A stretch of 64,000 bases of DNA, from contig NC_134082.1 in assembly GCF_000715075.1 (NCBI RefSeq), positions 98,930,399 through 98,994,398 of the forward strand, given 5' to 3'. The translations under genes and the position numbers were made by a program. The DNA is from Nicotiana tabacum (Eukaryota; Streptophyta; Magnoliopsida; Solanales; Solanaceae). How positions within the stretch are numbered: the first letter of the stretch is position 1; the number at the start of each line of letters is the position of its first letter. Shown piece by piece: positions 35,413-47,979 of the stretch. The notes beneath the pieces are model-generated. The model was not told the DNA's origin. It did not search any database and saw only the letters and a program-made list of their open reading frames with translations.

Positions 35413-37564
35413 ATGACAGGAAAGGGAGAAGCAAGATTAAAGGCAACAGTAGGTGTCACGAACAACCTTCTGGATTCCATCAACGAAGCCGGCAGGAAAG
35501 ACAATGAAAATGTAACGCCAAGCGTTACACCTGAGGGAGATGCCTCAACCCCCCTCCCGCACGAAAGCATGACTGTCTCGCGCGAGAGGGAAACCTCAAC
35601 ATCCGCAGCAGGAGAAGCACCACCAGTTGTGCAGTAGGAGAAGCACCACCAACTGTGAAAAGGCTACTAGAAAAGTGGTTGACAAACACCTTAAGCAGCA
35701 TACTCGACAAACCCGTTCAAAGGGATACCGGAGGCACAATACCCGTAGAAATCGCAACTGCCGCCGATGAGCCAGAAACTCCATGCATAGGTAACACTCA
35801 TACTGTCATTGATGCAGGTAACGAGGAACTTGTAGACATTTTAAAGAAAATGGAAGAGATAAAAAATGAGAACAAAAAGCTCCGCGATCAGATGAAGGAG
35901 CATCAGAAAAGAGTCGATAAAATACCGGGCGTTTCGAAGTTGCTACCAAAACGTGACGTAGGCCGATTCGTCGAACAACCATACAGTGAAGGGGAGGCTC
36001 CTCACTCTATTCCGAAAACCTTCAAAATGTCGCCATACTTGAAAATATATAATGGTACCACGGACCCGGAAGATCACATAATTCATTACGTTACTACAGT
36101 AAAAGGCAACGATCTGTCAAAAGAATAGGAGCCATCGGTGCTGTTGAAAAAGTTAGGCGAAACTCTGACAGAGGGAGCGTTGACATGGTATTCCCAACTA
36201 CCAGCACGATCAATATCAACATTCGAAGAAATAGCAGATAAATTCGTCACCGCTCACGCGGGAGCGAAAAAGGTAGAGGCCAGGGTAAATGACATCTTCA
36301 CCGTCAGGCAGTCGATAGGCTAAGGGCTTCGGGATTTCCTAGCCCGATTCAACAGGGTAAGAATGAGCCTATATCAGAAGGGATGGTAGTAGCAGCCTTC
36401 CAAAATATGTTAAATAGAAACGGGTCAAAGGCAACCAAGAAGCTGCTAAGTAGACTCATGAAGTACCCTCCCACCACGTGGGAAGAAATCCATAATGCCT
36501 ATTGCGCCTAAGTAAGGGCAGACGAGGATGACCTAAATGGTCCGATCCAACGGCTAACATTGGTCCAAATCGAAACAAGGATAGATCGCTGCAACGATGG
36601 TCGAAGGGACCAACTATCCCGTTTCAATCGAGAAAGGCATCAACCCTACATCCGGACATCCATCCCACCTCCTCTACGACCTGCAGACACCTCACCTCGA
36701 CACACCGCGCCACATCAAAACGAAAGAGGTATGCCTCCACTGTTATCTACTCATAACTTTTGTGTTTCTCCTTCAGAAATAGTGTATGCATTAAAAAAGC
36801 TCGGCACAAAGGTGCAATGGCCGCAAAAGATGAAGTCAGATCCAAGCACCCGGAGATCGAACGTTCTATGTGAATTCCACCAGGAAAGAGGGCACAAGAC
36901 CAAAAACTGCATAGGTCTGCGACAGGAAGTGGTAAGAATGCTAAATCAGGGATATCTGAAAGAACTGCTGAGTGATCGAGGACGGGTTAACTTCGCTCGA
37001 GGATGCGATCAACCTCAAGGACCCCCAAAACCACCTTCACCAGCTCGTACCATACAAATGATCATTGGCGGCAGCAATGATACAGTAATCAACCACGTGA
37101 AATTTACCACCACATACAAACTCAAGCGGACAGTCGCTCATGAACGGTATGACGACCTCGAAGATAGTATCATCTTCGATAAGTCAGATACCAACGGTTT
37201 GTCTTTCCCTCACTATGATGCTTTGGTTATAACTTTACGTATCGCGGATACCGATGTAAAAATAACAATGGTGGATGACGAAAGCAGCACGTGTATTATC
37301 CATCAACGAATCCTCATACAGATGAGACTAGAGGATAAGATAGTACCACGTTGCATAACACTAACGGGTTTTAATAATGCAGTGGAACGAAACTTTGGAG
37401 AGATAGTGTTACCCGTTTTGGCAGGAGAAATCACTCTGGAAATGACATTTCACATCATGAACCAGGAAATAGCCTACAATGCCATTATAGGGCGTCCATG
37501 GATACACGCTATGCGAGCTGTCTCGTCAAGTTTCAATCAAGTAATCAAGTTTCCTACCCCATAA
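35413..37564 (+). pseudogene. gag and protease region of the Tat element
   Basis: An N-terminal frame (35413-35637) runs into a stop and the next piece (35655-36128) carries a coiled coil (about 35830-35920) and the start of capsid (YNGTTDPEDHIIHYV). After TAG at 36126 the same block continues (LTWYSQLPARSISTFEE), then a TAA at 36321. The 36560-37564 frame has a nucleocapsid-like CEFHQERGHKTKNC knuckle and the protease, whose active site reads VDDESST in place of the usual D-G-SS type, and ends with the AIIGRPWIH flap region. At least three stops; function is lost. Confidence 0.85.
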
Positions 37565-40500
37565 GGAATGTTTAGCATTCGAGGCGAGCAATGCACCGCC
37601 CAAGAGTGCTACCGAATCGCCCAAGATTGCACACACACCCAATAACGAAAAGGGGCAAGTGCGGAAGAATAGCAATCAGCCATATTGGCAATCAACGAGG
37701 TAGTCAGGCAAGAAGTCGACAAGTTGCTCGCTAATGGTTCCGTCCTAGAATCAAAGTATTCTCAGTGGGTCGCCAATGTGGTCATGGTAAAAAAGAAGAA
37801 CGGGAAATGGCGGATGTGTGTCGACTTCACCGACCTAAACAAAGCATGCCCAAAAGACTCCTTTCCGTTACCACATATCGACTAGCTCATCGATGTGACG
37901 GCGGGACATGAATTGTTAAGCTTCTTAGATGCTTATTCTGGTTACAACCAAATTTTAATGGCAGAAGAAGACTAAGAAAAGACCACCTTCATCACCCACC
38001 AAGGAACGCACTGCTACAGAGTCATGTCGTTCAGACTCAAGAATGCAGGGGCGACGTACCAAAGGCTAGTCTCCAAGATGTTCAAGGAACAACTCGGAAA
38101 GACCATAGAAGTGTACATCGATGACAAGCTAGTGAAGTCGAAAAGGAAGGATGATCATATTGGTCATAGAAGGAAGCCTTCGAAATATTGAGGTGATACG
38201 GAATGAAGCTGAATCCCGAAAAATGCGCCTTTGGTGTAACCTCAAGAAAGTTCCTTCATTTTTTAGTGTCGTAAAGGGGTATCGAGGTCAACCTAGATCA
38301 GATCAGGGCCATAGAAGGAATACCGAAGATATTGACCACCAAGAAGCAGGTACAGAAATTAACAAGACGAATAACTGCCCTATCAAGGTTGATCTCACAA
38401 TCGTCAGACAGATGCCATAACTTTTTTAATGTACTAAGGAAGGACCACGGGCTACAGTGGAATTTAGAATGCGTCAATGCCTTGAGAAAACTGAAAGTGT
38501 ATTTGTCCTCGCCGCCACTACTCATCAAGGTAGACCCAGGCGAATGCCTCCTGATGTACCTAGTAGTCTCCGAAGTAGCGGTAAATGCAGTTTTGGTCCG
38601 CGAAAACAAAGGTAAGCAATCTCCGATTTATTATATCGGCAAAACCTTAATTGATGTCGAAACAAGGTACCCCCACCTTGAGAAATTAGCTCTAGCATTA
38701 GTTGTAGCTTCACGAAAGCTTAGACCATATTTTCAATATTACCCCATAAAGGTGGTGACAACTTTCCCCCTCAGGGGCATCCTACACAAACCCGAGCTAT
38801 CGAGTAGGTTGGACAAATGGGCTATAGAATTAAGCGAGCACGATAGAACATACCAACCGCGAACTGCTATAAAGTCGCAGGTGCTCGCCGATTTCATCGC
38901 TGATTTCAGCGCGGAAGTATTGCCTGAAGTAGAGCGAGGGCGCTCCGCGCTTCTGCACATTCCGACCTTTGGGTCCTCTACACCGATAGCGTATCTAATG
39001 TATTGGTATCGGGACTGGGACTCATCCTCGAGGTTCCTATGGGCGAAGTAATTCACCAGTCCATACGATTCTCCAGAATGACTAATAACGAGGCCGAGTA
39101 TGAAGTTGTGGTTGCAGGAATGAAATTAGCCCACAAAATATGGCGCTCAACGACTCGTCCTTCATTGCGACTCTCAACTCGTGGTGAACCAAGTCACTGG
39201 GACTTTCCAAATCAAAGAATAGAGACTACAAAAGTACCAATCAAAAATCCACAAACTGCTACCGGAATTCGATGAATATCGCCTCGACCAGATACCTAGG
39301 GCGCAGAATATCGAAGCGGACGGTCTCTCCAAGCTAGCAGCAGCCACCGAAAATATCAACAAGGAGAACGTGGTCACCCTTCTCCATTCCGCAATAGACC
39401 AGGTCAAGGTACATTCTATAAACCTAACTTGGTACTGGCGCAACTGTATCTTAACATATTTGCAGGAGAGGACGCTCCCTCAAGATAAGAAAGAAGCCAA
39501 AAACCTTCGAATGCAGGCGTCCAGATACAGCCTCGTAAACTATGACCTTTACAAAAGGACGTTCAGCGGCCCCCTGGCCAAATGTCTTGGGCCAAATCAA
39601 ATAAGGCGAGTACTAGAATAAGTACATGAGGGGGCATTATGGCGCTCATACGGGAAACGGTGCCCTCATCAGATGCCTCATCCGCGCAGGATACTACTGG
39701 CCTACCATGAAAAAAGAGGCCATAAATTACGTTAGGAAGTGTGAATAGTGCCAAAATACGCCCCTATGATTCACTAAGTAGGAGAACTCCTACATTCTAT
39801 CACTTCACCGTGGCCATTCATAAAGTGGGGAATGGATATTGTCGGACCCCTCCCACCAGGACGAGGTAAGGTACGCTTCCTTTTGATTTTAACTGACTAT
39901 TTTTCTAAATGGGTAGAAGCAGGTGCATACACTCAAATACGTGAGCAAGAAGTTATCGCGTTCATATGGAAAAATATAATATGTCGCTTCGGCGTCCCCA
40001 AAGAAAATAGTTGTGACAATATACCCCAGTTCGTTGGGAAGAAAACAACCGAGTTTTTCAAAAAATGGTACATCAAGCAAATACTCTCCACGCCATATCA
40101 TCTCGCCGGTAACTGCCAAGCTGAATCCTCCAATAAAATGATATTGAATATATTGAAAAAGAAGCATGAGGACGCCAAGGGGCTATGGCCTAAACTGCTA
40201 CCAGAAGTACTATGGGCATACCGCACCACGCCAAAAACTAGCACAGGCGCGACGCCATATTCACTAGTCTACGGGACTGACGTGATTATACCCGTTGAAG
40301 TCGGAGAGCCTAGCCTGAGATACTCCAACGAGAGCGGGCCAAGTAACGATGAAAGTAGGCTACAAGACCTGGATGAAGTCGAAGAACGAAGAGATATGGC
40401 TCAAGTAAGAATGGTAGCCCAAAAGCAACAAGCAGAAAGATACTATAGCAAGAAGGTCAAAGTACGACCACTCAAGGTCGGAGACTGCGTTCTTAAAGCT

Positions 40501-40670
40501 AAAACTGCAGCAGCGAAAGACCCAAATGAGGGAAAATTGGGAACAAACTGGGACGGGTCATACAAAATCACGGCGGCAGCAAACAAAGGAGCATTCTAGT
40601 TAGAGACAATGGAAGGAAAACTACTCCAAAACAATTGGAATGTCGCCCATCTCAAATACTTCCACTTCTG
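37565..40670 (+). pseudogene. pol of the Tat element: RT, RNase H, archaeal-type RNase H, integrase
   Basis: RT opens at about 37685 with VVMVKKKNGKWRMCVDFTDL, is cut by stops near 37884 and 37973, and shows the catalytic YIDDKLVKS. The first RNase H is at 38332-38940 (PIYYIGKTL, ADFIADF). A second RNase H of archaeal type follows with TNNEAEYEVVVAGMKLAHK at about 39080-39140, the hallmark of Tat elements. Integrase has the His-His-Cys-Cys finger (39625-39760, with a TAG between the two Cys) and a core 39832-40599 with MDIVGPLPPG, CDNIPQF and NCQAESSNK, so the DDE residues survive. Many stops elsewhere. Confidence 0.88.
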
Positions 40671-40930
40671 AAAAGAGGCGCCACCTAAGTCGTACTCTTT
40701 TTCCCTCATCCGAGTTTTGTCCCAATCGGGTTTTATCGGTGAGCTTTTTAATGAGGCGGCAAGGGGGACGTCTCGAGGTCCGAAGTATTGTTCATCACCT
40801 CGTCTGTCAATGTAATCTCCAGGCCGAGTAATGAAGGGACTAGGTATAGATAGACAAATCTCCATTGGATGTACAAAGTCAACATGTATTTCCTACATGA
40901 ATATAATCAAATCTCCAATGTATGAATGAA

Positions 40931-42660
40931 CATTCAAATGGCTAAGGCCATCGACGAAAAATGAGTTCGACTTCACTCGAACTACGACGGGATCCTACTT
41001 CGACGCTAGTTCAAAGGTAACATCCCAATGGCTAAGGCCATCAACGAAAATTGAGTTCGACTTCACTTGAACTACGACGAGATCCTACTTCGACGCCAGT
41101 TCAAAGGTAACTTCCCAATGGCTAAAACCATCGACGAAAAATGAGTTTGACTTCACTCAAACTACGACCGGATCCTACTTCGACGCTAGTTCGAAGGTAA
41201 CATCCCAATGGCTAAGGCCATCGATGAAAAATGAGTTTGACTTCAGTCGAACTACGACAGGATCCTACTTCGACGCCAGTTCGAAGGTAACATCCCAATG
41301 GCTAAGGCCATCGACAAAAAATGAGTTCAACTTCACTCGAACTACGACAGGATCCTACTTCGACGCTAGTTAGAAGGTAACATCCCAATGGCTAAGGCCA
41401 TCGACGAAAAATGAGTTCAACTTCACTCGAACTACGACAGGATCCTACTTCGACTTTCGAAGGTAACATCCCAATGGCTAAGTCCATCAACGAAAAATGA
41501 GTTCGACTTCACTCGAACTACGAAGGGATCCTACTTCGACGCCAGTTCGAAGGTAACATCCCAATGGCTAAGGCCATCGATGAAAAATGAGTTCGACTTC
41601 ACTCGAACTATGACGAGATCCTACTTCGACGCCAGTTCGAAGGTAACATCCCAATGGCTAAGGCCATCAATGAAAAAAAGTTTGACTTCACTCGAACTAC
41701 TACGGGATCCTACTTCGACGCCAGTTCGAAGGTAACATCCCAATGGCTAAGGCCATCGACGAAAAACGAGTTTGAATTCACTTGAACTACGACGAGATCC
41801 TACTTTGATGCCAGTTCGAAGGTAACATCCCAATGGCTAAGGCCAACGACGAAAAATGAGTTCAAATTCACTCGAACTGCGACAGGATCCTACTTCGATG
41901 CTAGTTCAAAGGTAACATCCCAATGGCTAAGGCCATCGACGAAAAATGAGTTCGACTTCACTTGAACTACGACAAGATCCTACTTCGATGCCAGTTCGAA
42001 GGTAACATCCCAATGGCTAAGGCCATCGACAAGAAACGAGTTCGACTTCACTCGAACTACGACGGGATCCTACTTCGACGCCAGTTCGAAGGTAACATCA
42101 CAATGGCTAAGGCCATCAACGAAAAACGAGTTTGAATTCACTTGAACTATGACGAGATCCTACTTTGATGTCAGTTCGAAGGTAACATCCCAATGGCTAA
42201 GGCCAACGAAGAAAAATGAGTTTGACTTCACTCGAACTGCGACAGGATCCTACTTCGATGCTAGTTCAAAGGTAACATCCCAATGGCTAAGGCCATCGAC
42301 AAAAAATGAGTTCGACTTCACTTGAACTATGACGATATCCTACTTCGATGCCAGTTCGAAGGTAACATCCCAATGGCTAAGGCCATCGACGAGAAACGAG
42401 TTCGACTTCACTCGAACTACGATGGGATCCTACTTCGACGCCAGTTCAAAGGTAACATCCTAATGGCTAAGGCCATCGACGAAAAATGAGTCTGACTTCT
42501 CTCGAACTGCGACGTGATCCTACTTCGATGCCAGTTCAAAGGTAACATCCCAATGGCTAAGGCCATCGACGAAAGCATGAGTTTAACTTCCCTCGAACTA
42601 CGAAGGGATACTACCTCGACGCTAGCTCGAGAGGACGCTAGCTCGAGAGTACCATCCCAA
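40931..42660. repeat. 90-bp tandem array, about 19 copies, in the 3' part of the Tat element
   Basis: A unit with ATCCCAATGGCTAAGGCCAT, GAGTTCGACTTCACTCGAAC and GGATCCTACTTCGACGCCAG repeats every 90 bases, with one shorter copy near 41455 and a diverged end. Each unit has two short inverted repeats: ATGGC-TAAG-GCCAT and AGTTCGA-CTTCAC-TCGAACT. It lies between integrase and the end of the antisense gene. Confidence 0.95.
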
Positions 42661-42849
42661 AGGTTATGGCCATCACTTAAAGAAAAGGGCCCGATCTCAC
42701 CCGAAGCAAAATCAGCTTAACAATTCGACAAGTGCCCGGGATATCATAAATATTACAAAGATCATCACCAAATTGACAAAACGATTTCTTCATTACAAGA
42801 AAATATTACTAGCACATATCTTTACAACGGGGTCAAGCATGCCCTTACA

Positions 42850-45516
42850 AAAATCCCAAAGCAAAAAGTAAGTACAAACCAAAAATTACACATTATCCCC
42901 GGTAGGATACGCATCTTCATACCAAGAGTTAGAGGCAAGACAGTTCGCATCATCAGAGTTGATATCATCCCCGTCAAGCACAAGAGGGTCGTATCTGCAT
43001 GCCTCACGAGCTGCACGAGCTTTTGCACGCACACCCTGAAGTTCTACTTCAGATGCCCTCCCTCAGCATGAAAAGCCTTGTACACATCGAGCCAGGCCTC
43101 AACATGAACCCACAACTTGTATAAACGATGAGTCATGACAGGGTCGGTCGAGGCACGAGACGTAGAATGTTGTGAGCGTCGACTCGCGTCCTCTGTTCTC
43201 AACGATGCCACTTATTCGGTCAATGCGGATAGCTCCGCCTCCAACTTCTTAACACGCCCTTCAAGCCCCGCTACCTTAAGCTCGGATGCCTTCTTTTCCT
43301 TGGTCAGCTCTGACCTACAGGCATGGAGGGTATTTTCCAAGGCTGCCATTTCAGAAATAGCAGTCGCCAGCTTATTGGCACTAACATTCAACTCACTCTT
43401 AAGCCCATCAATCTCCGCCGCCTTCGTACCTAATTCAACAGTCAAACTAGCCACCTTTGCTTGAAAGTCGGCATTCTTGGCCATCACCCATATACTCAAC
43501 TCGAGCTCATCTTCCTTCACCTTAAGGGATGCCTGATGTTCACTGTTGCGGGCGACGACCTTCATAAGATCCTTGTCTCGCTCCCTCAGCTCCTCAACCT
43601 TGCACGCAAGTTAGTCCTCCGTCTGTTTAAGCCCCTCGTGGAATAGTTGAAAATTAGGGTCCTGATTATAGATGTCGACCATCGCACGATGCTTAGTGCG
43701 ATATTTTTGATATTTGGAAGACACCTTTTCGTAGATGGCCATCCTCTTCTTTTCTCGGTGCTCGCGCTCGGTCTCGATGATAAGGGTCTGGCACAACAAG
43801 AAAGAAGTTAAAATAAAAAGACAAGTCGACAATAAAAATGCAAGCCCAACGACGAAAAAGAAAAAGAAAGACATCTACCCACAAGGACATGCCGACAGCA
43901 TTCCGAGACAACTCCATGTCGTTCATCGCTCTAAGCACCTCGCTCTCGGGGGTAGCACATAAAGGGGCTAAAGCATACACCACCTGATCACAGTTCGACA
44001 ACAAGTTGTAGTCCTCTAGGACAACTATATGCCGATTAGAACCTTCCGTTCTGACCTCCACGTGAGTATGGCGCTCTAAAAACTCACGAACGTCTTCCGG
44101 GTCGACATCTGAACCCGAGCCTTCGCCCTCGACGCACAGGTCCCCTCCAACATTGGATGACGCGCCGCCCTCAACGGAGCATACAGAGCTCCTGGGGAAA
44201 CCCCTTCCGTTTGGGGAGACCTCCCCGCTAAGATGGCGTCGGCCATAAATGTAGTCACAGGTGCAGTCTGCGACGCACCCACCCTCCTTCTACTAGTGTC
44301 CATGACCACATCCTTCCCAAGCTCCACTCTCCTCCTTTTTCTCAATAGCGACTCGTCCCCGTTAGAGGATTCGTCCAAAAGGTGAGGGGTCGGTACGGAA
44401 CAGGCATCTTCCCTCACGACCATATCTCGAGAGGGAGCTTCCATTTGAATCAGTTGATTACGGCCCCCTCGAACGGACTCAGTCAAAGTAAACTACATTT
44501 CTGTAGCAGTTACAGCCTGTCGGAATGCAGGGACCAGGGCCCTCTGCCTAGAAGCTCCTCGACCTGTCATCACGAAGAGTCGTATCAATAGATAATGGTG
44601 TATGACCAACGAAGTGATATAGGGGAAGACATTTACCAGATGAAACTCTCGTTCCATAACGTTTCTCGAAGGTGAGCCAATCTCGGGTCTCCGGTGCATA
44701 GGGCAATAGACGGGCTACCCAATCCCTAATACCCGTAATAAGGCGGGGTGGACGCCCCATAGCTGCAAACGAGAAACAAACAAACCCTATAATGAATGAA
44801 GAGGAAAAGAGAGAGTAAAACAAGTGGTGACACTTACGATTCTCATTCCATCGCTCCGGAAACCTAGCGGGGTCAGAAACAATGTGTTCGGTTTTGACCA
44901 AAAAGTACTTATGCCAAAACTTGCGACTTGCACGGTCGTCGGTCCCGACCACTAGCCCTTTTATTCCATGGTGCCTCAAATGCACCATAGTGTCCCTCTT
45001 AAAGCTGGGCGAGAACAAGTGCAAGAGGTGGTGGATGGTAACCTCACACCCCGCCAACTCCGCATACTTTGTCAACAGCAGAAGTATCTTAAGCGTGTAT
45101 GGTTAAAGTAGCCGCGGGAAAACTTGATAGAATCTACAGAACTCTTCCGCTAACGGAAGGAGGGGGAAAGAATGACCGATCACGAAGGGGTACTTGTAAA
45201 AAGCGCAGTACCCAGGCCTATGAACTTCCACGAAGTCCCTTCCCGCTAGAACCATATCAACGTGAGCGGGGATGCTATACTTTGTACGGAGAGCATCAAT
45301 ATGAACTTGCTCCGTTTCAGAAAGCACGGGGGTAAGAGTAGGAGGAGGATCCTTGAGGAAGTCGCTTCGAGACATGGGGTGTCTCGGCAGCAACTCCTCC
45401 ACGGTGGGAAAACTATCCCCCCCTTCCACCATCATATCCTCATCGTCGGAGGGGAGCGCCACGGACAACGAGGCGGCCTCAAAAACTCTCTCATGAGATC
45501 GATGTGTTCTAGGCAT
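42850..45516 (-). pseudogene. antisense spliced gene of the Tat element (extra ORF), with coiled coil
   Basis: Starting with MPRTHRSHERVFEAASLSVA at 45516, the minus strand encodes a protein opposite to gag-pol. Exon borders join in frame: exon 1 45516-44838, intron 44837-44763 (75 bp), exon 2 44762-44637, intron 44636-44564 (73 bp), exon 3 44563-43879, intron 43878-43788 (91 bp), exon 4 from 43787 to about 42850; all introns are GT-AG. Exon 1 has a stop at 45102, exon 3 one near 44496 and a frame change near 44080. Exon 1-2 carry a folded-looking domain (HLLHLFSPSFKRDTMVHLRH), exon 3 an Arg-rich stretch RKRRRVE like a nuclear signal, exon 4 a long coiled coil (about 43730-43215). Antisense extra ORFs are reported for Tat-group elements; function unknown. 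Similarity was not tested. Confidence 0.8.
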
Positions 45517-45670
45517 TTCTTCGATGGGAAAGATGTTAAAACTGCAGAGAAGGTTGTGAACGAAAATGGGAGGAGAAGAAGCAGAAAGTTGTTAGAACAA
45601 ACTCGGGAGGGATGAGAAAGAATAACCAAAAATGAAATGGCCAAGTGTTTTTGAAAAAAACAAACCCTCC

Positions 45671-45682
45671 ACCTATTTATAG
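45671..45682 (-). promoter_or_regulatory. TATA box for the antisense gene
   Basis: The minus strand reads CCTATAAATAGGTGG about 160 bases before the antisense start codon, with a short leader downstream. This is a canonical plant TATA and would make the antisense gene independent of the LTR promoter (inference). Confidence 0.6.
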
Positions 45683-45965
45683 GATTGGGTGGCACCAGAA
45701 TTGAAGCGAAAAGTTGCAGAATGGCACCGAAATCGAAGCGACAAGCCCTCAACCCCTGTCTCGAAAACACGCATAATGATGACGCACGTGGAGATGACGT
45801 CATTTCCCAATAAAATACAATATCAGGTGTCTTGTTGAGCACGCTGACCTTCCATTATTGGACAAGCCGTAACGTTTCGCAAGACCAAATTTCTCCATAC
45901 GAGCGAGTGGTGTCCGCTTATCGAGGACGCACTAAGTTGCAACCTCGACAAGCGGAGGAACTAAC

Positions 45966-46440
45966 TGTATGGGTCCAAATTTGGGCGACCACGACCGTTG
46001 ATGAGTATGACAAGCGACGAGATCCTCGTAGCTCGACGTCCTGCAGGGGACGATAGACAGGCGAACAAGAGACTGTACGACTTTTACAGTAGTGTAGGTC
46101 CATTAGGGGGCATTAGGAATATTCTTTCGAATATTCTCTATGATTTGTCTTTTAGGGCTTAGAAAGGGTTTGTCCCTTATATATAGCGTAACAGCAACCT
46201 TGTAAATGCTCTCCTTCTTCTGCTTTTGAAACTAAGAACACTTGCGGTAACACTTGCTTACATAAACGATTAATATCATCATTGTTCGATCAGTCATCTT
46301 GATAAGGTCAAGAAATATTACCCTCTGTATTCACCTTGTATATCTTATGTTCTAGAGATTATTATACTTAGCTAAGATTTACCCTTTCATTTTCTTTGAT
46401 TAATTTATTCAAAAGGTTCCAATATCTTTTGAATCAAACA
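45966..46440 (+). repeat. 3' LTR of the Tat element
   Basis: Starts TGTATGGGTCC after GCGGAGGAACTAAC (a weak polypurine tract) and ends GAATCAAACA, then the CTTTC duplication. Confidence 0.95.
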
Positions 46441-46787
46441 CTTTCCTATCATTAAGGACTTTAAAATTAACTCTCATTAATATACTTGTCCTACTATTTA
46501 GGACCTTCAATGTGTAATAAATTCCTTAAATTTGAATTTCTCTTCATTAGGCAGTATAATAAAATCTTTAAATATTAAATGATCATACACAAAATAATCC
46601 GACAATATGATTGTGTTAAGAACTCTAGGAATATTTTATTTTTACCTTTTCTTATTTTGTAAGGAATGTTACAAATACTTTTTTTAAGGATGTATAATTT
46701 TATTTAGAAAATAATTGACTAACCTAGAATAAAAAGTAAATTACAATACATTCCTCCAATTCGATGTCATCAACAGTACACTTTATT

Positions 46788-46963
46788 GTTTTGGTTTCCC
46801 CGGTGTCCGGTACTCGCATTGGAGCCCGATTATATCCGGATTCGTGCCGAATAGGGCCCCATTCGGGGGTAGCGCTCCTTGCCAAGGATTTTTCCATACC
46901 CAAGACTCGAACACGAGACCTCTGGCTAAGGGAGGACGTCACGACACGACAAGTGGTGGCTAA
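46788..46963 (-). mobile_element. tRNA-derived SINE (Au-like) with 16-bp target duplication
   Basis: AACAGTACACTTTATT occurs exactly on both sides (46772-46787 and 46964-46979). The minus strand has a box-B-like GTGTTCGAGTC and the blocks CGAATGGGGCCC, CGAATCCGG and GTACCGGACACCGG that I associate with the Au SINE family of angiosperms. Length 176 bp fits. The upstream box A region is weak. Confidence 0.85.
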
Positions 46964-47023
46964 AACAGTACACTTTATTTAAAACAAGTGACTAAACATA
47001 GAAATAAAAAGTAAATTACAATC

Positions 47024-47140
47024 CTTTATAGGGCAGATCTTCTTCCTTTATCTGAGCTTCCAGAGTAAATATAAAACTCATATACCGAAATTACGGCGAG
47101 GGAACAGAGGAACTTTATAGGGCAGATCTTCTTCCTTTAT
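47024..47140. repeat. 28-bp direct repeat, 89-bp spacing
   Basis: CTTTATAGGGCAGATCTTCT followed by TCCTTTAT occurs exactly at 47024 and 47113. Confidence 0.9.
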
Positions 47141-47311
47141 TGAATAGTAAAATAAGAGAACTTGTAAGTTTTCATATGTCACGAAAAATGATTAAGTCAA
47201 ACTAGTATACCGCATATTAGCAGGAGAAATTCAAAAATAACCACAATTTTAAAAGTAATCGAAATTTAGCAGATAAATCTGAACGTAAACACTATTCAAA
47301 ATCCGAAAAAA

Positions 47312-47524
47312 TACTCCAGCATAATACTGGAGTTCCAGTATACTGGATTAGACTGGAGTTCCGGTATAATATAACGGTCCAGCATAATATACTGGAGTTT
47401 GGAGCATCGGTGCTTCAGTCTCCAGTATATTATACTGGAGCTAGTAAAGTATATCGGTCCAGTATAATATGCTGGAAGTTCATACACAGGTGCATCAAAC
47501 TCCAGTATATTATGCTAGACCGGT
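47312..47524. repeat. cluster of CCAGTATAATATACTGG palindromic motifs
   Basis: CTCCAGTATATTATACTGGA and variants recur about ten times in 210 bp, each itself a near-perfect palindrome. It resembles in design the CTTCAG cluster at 33787-34059. Confidence 0.85.
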
Positions 47525-47979
47525 CTCTATTGCAGCAAAATAGTGGTTATTTTTCAATGACTTGGCAAACGCTGACTATTTTTGAATGACCCGTCCGAAA
47601 ACTGACTAGACCGTGCTACTTTAACCATATTAGTCACTACATACAATTTCAATGACAAACAACCCAAAGAGTAGATACTAGAGAGAAAGCTCTTATCGAA
47701 CCGCTAACACGCCTTGATGTTGATTTTATTTGTATCATACTGATAGTGGTGCAAACTAATTTAGTACTATTGAAAATATCACATGAAAGTTTAAACTTGT
47801 ATAGTTAAATGAATTTTACTCTTAAAAGTGGTGCAACTTATACAAATGAGGAAGTTTAATATTCTGATCACAAAATGTAAAATTTATATGATAAAATCCT
47901 GCATTCCTTAGGATGTCTTGCTATCTACAGGTCAAAAGTGTGTAACCTGATACAACAATGGCATTCCAAAAACATATAG

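Larger units (their letters stand above)
34837..46440 (+). mobile_element. complete Tat-lineage Ty3/gypsy element, decayed
   Basis: LTRs at 34837-35312 and 45966-46440 flank an 11.6-kb unit, with CTTTC duplicated at 34832-34836 and 46441-46445. The primer site TTTGGCGCCGTCTGTGG is of the non-Met kind used by Tat/Athila elements. The order gag, protease, RT, RNase H, second archaeal-type RNase H, integrase marks the Tat lineage. Between integrase and the 3' LTR lie a 90-bp tandem array and an antisense spliced gene, both known as occasional Tat features. By eye the LTRs differ at about 20 of 475 positions. Many stops interrupt gag and pol. Confidence 0.95.

Noticed and set aside
42514..42720. 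68-codon plus-strand frame at the end of the tandem array
   Set aside because: A by-product of the 90-bp repeats.
47160..47210. Possible 3' end of the Helitron starting at 34726 (ACTAGTATA)
   Set aside because: Only a 5-bp stem about 30 bases upstream; below a usable standard.
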